From the NCBI GenBank assembly GCA_944324235.1, contig CALUVN010000015.1, positions 1-42,175 on the forward strand: a DNA stretch of 42,175 nt. The letters run 5' to 3'. Each line of letters begins with the position of its first letter. Within the stretch, counting starts at the first letter, position 1. Shown here piece after piece: positions 38,137 through 42,175 of the stretch. Below the pieces are notes generated by a model that worked only from the letters and a program-made list of their open reading frames with translations, was not told the origin of the DNA and ran no database searches. The DNA is from Candidatus Gastranaerophilales bacterium. GTDB lineage: Bacteria; Cyanobacteriota; Vampirovibrionia; Gastranaerophilales; Gastranaerophilaceae. Made by a program: the position numbers and the translations under genes.

Positions 38137-39555
38137 ATGATACCCGCTATTACAGCTAGCAAAATATATTCAACATTAGGTAATAATAATTCACTTGTAC
38201 CCCTTGCAGTCAAAGATGTTGCAAACAGTCTTGGTATAACAGCAGGCTCATATATTACAGGGGATGCTACAGAGGGAAAAGACAGATTTATAGATGAAGT
38301 CGGAACACAATTTATCTGGTTATTCGGGATTCCGATTTATAAAAAAGTATTAGACTGGACAATTTTCAAACCTTTCAAATATGATCCGAAAGTAGATCCG
38401 AGAATTATGCACGATAAAGAAGTGCTGAAACAAGCGTTCAGATATGCAGATGAGAGCGTGAGAGGCAATATCAAAAAAGCCGCACAAAACCAAAAAATCT
38501 TTAAAGGTCTTACTTTTGGTAAATTTGCAGCGTCTACGGCTCTGACCATTTTCTCTTACGGTGCTTTGACAAAATTCAGATATAAATACACCGAACAGAA
38601 AATAAGAGAAGAAGAAAAAGCTAAAATGGCAGCAGCGTCTAAAGCTAACGGAAATAACGCAAAATCAGGTACAACCACAACATCTACACACCTGCCGCCA
38701 AAATTTTCGCAAGCTTTTTCAGCAGTCCACAAAGACAATCAGCAAGCAAACACTGCAAAAGACAACAAACAGCCTGCATTTACCGGAAAAACACCTTTAC
38801 AGGTACTTGACCACTTCATGTTCTCTCCAACAAACAACCTGATGATTGTAGACGGAGCTATTACAGGGGAAAGACTTGTAATGTCCGAAACCAAACAGGA
38901 CTTTTTCGGATACTTGATTAAAGAAGGTTCATTCTGGGGCTTTATGTACTTTGCAGGTCAAAAAATCCAGAACCATCTGGAAAAATCAGCCGAAACCAAA
39001 CACAACAGAAATATCGGACTTGATGCAAGAGTAATAGAAAGCAAAGAACTCAATGAAGCAATGAAAACAACAAAACTTGCAGAATCTCTGGAAGAATTCG
39101 GCAAAGTTTACGGCAAGAGCGATGCTGAAATTTATAAATTCCTGAATACAAATCCTGACAACTTAATCGTTCAATTTGCTAAAAAATCTGACATTATTGA
39201 AACATTCCCAGAGAAAAAATTCCTCGGATTTGTACTTAAAAAATCCGACAGAATTGATAACAGAAGATATATAAATATTTCAGACGTTAAAAGTGTTTAT
39301 GAAAACCTTGGCAAACTGAAAGCACAGCTTGGTGAATATCTAACGGAAAATACAGGAAATACCGTTGATAATTTCTTAAAAGAAGTTAAGAAGTTAAAAA
39401 GAGCATCTGTATTGAAAAATATCGGTTCATGCATAGGTGCACTCGGTATTATAGCACCTGCAATAATGGTAGGGTTCAGATTTATGAGTAATAACAAGGA
39501 CTTTGAAAGAAAGCAAAGAATTATCGCTGAACTCCAACAACAGCAGCAACCGTAA
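38137..39555 (+). CDS. Large membrane-associated hypothetical protein with internal tag
   Basis: A 472-residue protein I do not recognise. Hydrophobic segments occur near residues 58-70 (FIWLFGIPIY), 128-143 (GKFAASTALTIFSYGAL), 258-272 and 430-447 (IGSCIGALGIIAPAIMVGF). Between them are charged helical regions and a low-complexity linker (about 165-212). The QPAFTG motif at 212-217 matches the tag found at the N-termini of other proteins here, but is internal. It ends in Gln-rich EELQQQQQP-like sequence. AAAGGA lies before the ATG. It stands alone behind the structured leader and has repeats downstream. Possibly a peripheral or membrane scaffold of this lineage. Confidence 0.75.
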   Translation: MIPAITASKIYSTLGNNNSLVPLAVKDVANSLGITAGSYITGDATEGKDRFIDEVGTQFIWLFGIPIYKKVLDWTIFKPFKYDPKVDPRIMHDKEVLKQAFRYADESVRGNIKKAAQNQKIFKGLTFGKFAASTALTIFSYGALTKFRYKYTEQKIREEEKAKMAAASKANGNNAKSGTTTTSTHLPPKFSQAFSAVHKDNQQANTAKDNKQPAFTGKTPLQVLDHFMFSPTNNLMIVDGAITGERLVMSETKQDFFGYLIKEGSFWGFMYFAGQKIQNHLEKSAETKHNRNIGLDARVIESKELNEAMKTTKLAESLEEFGKVYGKSDAEIYKFLNTNPDNLIVQFAKKSDIIETFPEKKFLGFVLKKSDRIDNRRYINISDVKSVYENLGKLKAQLGEYLTENTGNTVDNFLKEVKKLKRASVLKNIGSCIGALGIIAPAIMVGFRFMSNNKDFERKQRIIAELQQQQQP

Positions 39556-39562
39556 CGGTTGG

Positions 39563-39594
39563 CAAACATGATGTTTGGCAAACGAAACGTTTGC
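39563..39594. repeat. Two adjacent short palindromes
   Basis: CAAACAT-g-ATGTTTG (39563-39577) is followed by GCAAACG-aaa-CGTTTGC (39578-39594). The second recurs in inverted form at 40310-40326 with matching flanks, so the pair bracket the repeat block. Confidence 0.75.
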
Positions 39595-39703
39595 ATCAAT
39601 ATGAGTGAAGTGTGAATGGTGAAGAGTGAATAGTCCGTTACAGTGCTACGCACAGTGATACTCTTCCCTCGCCCCGTCAGATTGACCTCTGTGAGGGAGA
39701 GGG

Positions 39704-39905
39704 GTAGGGTGAGGTATGCTTTGCGGAAAGCTTAGATCCTGAAACGAGTTCAGGATGACAGACTTTGTCCCTCGCCCCGTGAGAGTGGAACAAATCCAAG
39801 ACAGGGGCAAACATAAGTTTGCATCAATATTCTTTCCACAAACTGAAAAGTCGCCTGTATTAGATATTCAAAAACTTATAAAAACTTTCTACAAGTCGGC
39901 TTTTG
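39704..39905. repeat. Direct repeat copy 1 (about 200 bp)
   Basis: The segment beginning GTAGGGTGAGGTATGCT and ending near CGGCTTTTG recurs 237 bases later with scattered substitutions. It includes a hairpin with arms ATCCTGAA/TTCAGGAT (39736-39756), a stretch around GACAGGGGCAAACATAAG and a moderately divergent A/T-rich tail. No long open frame. Confidence 0.8.
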
Positions 39906-39919
39906 TATAAACTTGAATA

Positions 39920-39941
39920 CCCTCTCCTAAGTAGGAGAGGG
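39920..39941. repeat. Perfect short palindrome (9-bp arms)
   Basis: CCCTCTCCT-aagt-AGGAGAGGG lies at the junction between the two direct-repeat copies. This form is typical of interspersed palindromic elements and no gene is attached. Confidence 0.75.
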
Positions 39942-40142
39942 TAGGGTGAGGTATGCTTTGTGGAAAGCTCAGATCCTGAAACGAGTTCAGGATGACAGAC
40001 TTTGTCCCTCGCCCGTGAGCGTAGAGCAAATCCAAGACAGGGGCAAACATAAGTTTGCATCAATACTACTCTTCAATATTGAAGCAGTCGCCTTTATTAA
40101 GTATTCAAGAAATTTTGAAAAACTTTGAAATGCCGGCTTTTG
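39941..40142. repeat. Direct repeat copy 2 (about 200 bp)
   Basis: Second copy of the 39704 unit, at an offset of 237 bases. The first 110 bases are nearly identical to copy 1, and the A/T-rich tail has diverged more. Confidence 0.8.
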
Positions 40143-40170
40143 AAAAAAAAGTAAGAGTTTTCCAACACTT

Positions 40171-40220
40171 CCCGCCCCCTTGAGGGGAGGGATTGAGGGA
40201 GGGGGCTAGGGGGAAGGGGT
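40171..40220. repeat. G/C-run inverted element
   Basis: CCCGCCCCCTTGAGGGGAGGG followed by more G-runs makes a strong CCCCT/AGGGG hairpin, unlike the surrounding AT-rich sequence. Part of the non-coding repeat block 39556-40391, in which I see no gene. Confidence 0.6.
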
Positions 40221-40305
40221 TTAACCCTAAAGAAAAATCATTTTCGGGACACGCTCCCGCTTTGCTTACGCTATTGTCCTCAAATATTTTTTCTTTCCGC
40301 TCTAA

Positions 40306-40327
40306 TGATGCAAACGTTTCGTTTGCC
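40306..40327. repeat. Inverted copy of the 39577 palindrome
   Basis: Reverse complement of 39577-39598 apart from a terminal base, including the GCAAACGTTTCGTTTGC core (40310-40326). The two copies flank a block of about 750 bp. Confidence 0.75.
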
Positions 40328-40391
40328 CATCTCCTAAGTTTATGTAGGTCGAATTTACCAGTCCGACTAAAAATTCTGATTTGGGAAATAT

Positions 40392-41531
40392 TCAAACAGA
40401 CAAGGCTGACTTAACCCCGCAGGCAGCAACAAACGCCGTTGACCAGCAATTTTGAAGGTTAAACCCGCCGCAAAAACCATCGATATCAAGAACTTCACCG
40501 ATAAAATACAATCCGTTGATGAGTTTTGACTCCATAGTTTTTGAATTGACCCCGTCAAGCGCCACTCCGCCGCATGTAACGACCTCTCCGGTATTATCCG
40601 TACCGGTAATAGTCACCGTAAAATTTTGAAGTTCTTCAAGTATTTTATCACGGGTCTTGCCGTCAATTTTGTGACACTTTTCATCAAGAGAAACGTCCGC
40701 CTTTTTGAGAATAAATTCAGCAAACGACTTGGGCACAAGCTCTGAAACAAGATTCTTTACTGATTTATGCGGATTTAAATTCAACATATTCTGAAAATCA
40801 ATCTTACCCACAAAGTCAAAGCTCAATTTATACGGGAACTTATCACGCGCTTTTAATGAAGAAATTCTATAAATATACGGCCCTGAGACCCCTTTATGCG
40901 TAAATAAAACATTCTCGCCACCGCACTGTAAGCTTACCCCCGCAAGCTCGCTTACATATGCCTCCGTAATAAGACCTACCAGCGACTTTTTAGGCTCTAT
41001 AACAGTATGCCCGAAAGATTTTGCAATATCATAAGAAGCATGACCGCCTGTAGCAATAATAACTTTATCAAATAAATATTCAGCCTTATCACTCTTTAAA
41101 ACGAACGCGTTACCTCTGGATTTAACCTCTACAACTTGTTCCTTAACAAGATTTACATTACACAAAGCCTGCAAAATATGTTCCCTGACGTCAGCAGAAC
41201 TGTCTGAAACAGGAAAAATACGCAGATCATCCTGAATATAAGTTTCCACCCCGATATGGCTGAAAAATTCAAGCGTTTCAGCCGTACCAAATCGTGAAAA
41301 AACAGAATACAAAAACTTTTCGCCGCGCGGGTAATTTTTTGCAAGCTCTTTAAAATCAAATTCGGCATGCGCAAGATTACAGCGCCCGCCGCCCGTAGGT
41401 AACAGAGTTCTTAAAAATTTACCGCCGTCAAATAGCGTGACATCACATTCGTTTTGTAAAAAATATGCACACACACATCCGGCAGGTCCGCCGCCGACTA
41501 TCGCAACACTACATCTCGACTCTTGTACCAT
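40392..41531 (-). CDS. HI0933/BaiN-family FAD-dependent oxidoreductase
   Basis: A 379-residue flavoprotein. The FAD-binding GVGGGPAG-type motif appears as AIVGGGPAGCVCAYFL at about 10-25, followed by PTGGGRCNLAH near 46-56, typical of the HI0933/BaiN group. VIIATGGHASYD is the second dinucleotide-related motif, and the C-terminus has FIGEVLDIDGFCGGFNLQNCWSTAF. BaiN acts on bile-acid intermediates in gut Clostridia, but most family members have unknown substrates. The start overlaps folK by 23 bases, so translation is probably coupled. It ends the leftward operon, next to the repeat block. Confidence 0.88.
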   Translation of the reverse strand: MVQESRCSVAIVGGGPAGCVCAYFLQNECDVTLFDGGKFLRTLLPTGGGRCNLAHAEFDFKELAKNYPRGEKFLYSVFSRFGTAETLEFFSHIGVETYIQDDLRIFPVSDSSADVREHILQALCNVNLVKEQVVEVKSRGNAFVLKSDKAEYLFDKVIIATGGHASYDIAKSFGHTVIEPKKSLVGLITEAYVSELAGVSLQCGGENVLFTHKGVSGPYIYRISSLKARDKFPYKLSFDFVGKIDFQNMLNLNPHKSVKNLVSELVPKSFAEFILKKADVSLDEKCHKIDGKTRDKILEELQNFTVTITGTDNTGEVVTCGGVALDGVNSKTMESKLINGLYFIGEVLDIDGFCGGFNLQNCWSTAFVAACGVKSALSV

Positions 41532-42015
41532 ACAAAAATACCATCTCAGGGTTTTCTAAGTCATTATGCAGTTCTGATATCGTTTTATGCAAAACAGGAT
41601 GTTCAAAATCCGGCGACAACTCCAACATCGGAACAAGCGTAAACGCTCTCAGATGAACAAATTTATGCGGAATTATCAAATCCGGTTCGTTAATAATTTC
41701 TTTACCGAAAAATAATATATCAATATCAATCGTTCTGTCAGCATACACTCCTGACTCATTACTTACACGCCCTAATTGACGTTCAATACGCTTACATTCA
41801 GACAAAAGTTCTCTGGCAGTCAGTTTACATTTAATTTCAACAATAGCGTTAACAAACCACTTTTCAGAACTCATATTCCAAGGTTCAGTCTCATAAAATG
41901 CAGAAGTTCTAACAATACTAAGCCCATCTACCGCAGACAGTAAACTGGTAGCCTGCTGTATATAACCTATCCGATCACCCTTGTTAGAACCTAAACTTAA
42001 ATACACTATCGTCAT
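41509..42015 (-). CDS. folK: HPPK: 2-amino-4-hydroxy-6-hydroxymethyldihydropteridine pyrophosphokinase
   Basis: A 168-residue FolK, normal length. It transfers pyrophosphate from ATP to 6-hydroxymethyl-dihydropterin in folate synthesis. The signature LSLGSNKGDR is near residues 6-15, the FYETEPW substrate loop near 40-46, and the catalytic/metal DIDILFFG segment with Asp pair near 95-102, followed by IPHKFVHLRAFTLVPM. The ATG lacks a Shine-Dalgarno; the consensus promoter places the mRNA start at the ATG, so translation may be leaderless. It is followed by the overlapping oxidoreductase gene; other folate genes are not seen. Confidence 0.95.
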   Translation of the reverse strand: MTIVYLSLGSNKGDRIGYIQQATSLLSAVDGLSIVRTSAFYETEPWNMSSEKWFVNAIVEIKCKLTARELLSECKRIERQLGRVSNESGVYADRTIDIDILFFGKEIINEPDLIIPHKFVHLRAFTLVPMLELSPDFEHPVLHKTISELHNDLENPEMVFLYGTRVEM

Positions 42016-42021
42016 AATTTC

Positions 42022-42050
42022 ATTCTATAAATATTAACCCTAATTGTCAA
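42022..42050 (-). promoter_or_regulatory. Consensus sigma-70 promoter for folK
   Basis: On the minus strand TTGACA (42050-42045), a 17-base spacer and TAGAAT (42027-42022). Transcription is expected within a base or two of the folK ATG at 42015. The bases from 42051 to 42175 show no gene. Confidence 0.75.
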
Positions 42051-42175
42051 TAAAAAAGAGTATTTCAGGGGCAATAAATCTACATCATCTATATGAAATT
42101 ATTACGAAATGTAACGAAAAAAGATAGAAAAATTAAAGAAAATAATTAAAATAACCGATAAAGAAAGTATAAGGG

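Noticed and set aside
39556-40391. CRISPR array
   Set aside because: There are only two long diverged copies with no regular short repeat-spacer spacing and no cas genes; it is a repeat mosaic.
40105-40395. 96-residue frame in the repeat block
   Set aside because: Consists of translated palindromic repeat DNA with no ribosome site and no conservation signal.

Overview
The window is an AT-rich, gene-dense bacterial chromosome segment. I think it comes from the non-photosynthetic cyanobacterial sister lineage (Vampirovibrionia/Melainabacteria, order Gastranaerophilales). This is inferred from the mix of genes and not from a database match. The clues are a ClpC of cyanobacterial/Firmicute architecture, a Gram-negative envelope (LptB plus LptF/G-type permease, TonB-like protein), a type IV prepilin with an FTLAEVLITLG start, many glycosyltransferases, and several lineage-specific-looking proteins that share a short N-terminal tag of the form P-x-F-x-G. 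No phage, transposase or CRISPR array is visible.

Layout. 1-2400: the start of a leftward gene cut by the window edge, a PP2A-like phosphatase and a calpain-type cysteine protease. 2392-3318: a leftward HTH regulator plus nucleotidyltransferase pair. 3453-7540: a two-domain glycosyltransferase, a Cdc48-like AAA+ ATPase, tRNA-Lys and a two-HTH regulator. 7672-12615: pth, a TPR protein, a GT2 glycosyltransferase, a prepilin with its own strong promoter, and a GT1 glycosyltransferase. 12662-15470: clpC (leftward, with promoter and terminator), then tRNA-Glu (rightward). 15635-20896: an exported protein, then speB-ligA-membrane protein-SIMPL protein, a 42-bp perfect palindrome and a small tagged protein. 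20873-23510: a tightly overlapping leftward operon lptB - lptF/G-type - phosphodiester glycosidase. 23511-23845: a gene-free stretch with two rightward terminators, a likely small-RNA locus. 23846-24847: trpS. 25013-27398: a duplicated AAA+ pair in which the second copy has lost its catalytic residues. 27450-34715: peptide-binding protein, two permeases, MgtC and two glycosyltransferases. 34742-37712: leftward GT-C-like membrane protein, TonB-C protein and a 20-residue-repeat exported protein. 37713-39555: a structured leader RNA, a small ORF and a large tagged membrane protein. 39556-40391: a mosaic of palindromic and duplicated non-coding repeats. 40392-42015: leftward folK and a BaiN/HI0933-type flavoprotein behind a consensus promoter that would start transcription at the folK ATG.

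Most interesting items: the active/inactive AAA+ pair (25013-27398); the N-terminal tag shared by at least four proteins and found internally in a fifth; the terminator/alternative-hairpin leader at 37791-37925; the candidate small RNAs at 23640-23845; likely leaderless transcripts (folK, nucleotidyltransferase); and the repeat mosaic at 39556-40391.

How the genes work together: housekeeping (ClpC proteostasis, Pth/TrpRS/tRNAs for translation, LigA, FolK, SpeB) is mixed with envelope construction (Lpt export, six glycosyltransferases, GT-C membrane protein) and peptide uptake (binding protein plus two permeases, with no ATPase nearby). All functions are read from motifs by eye.
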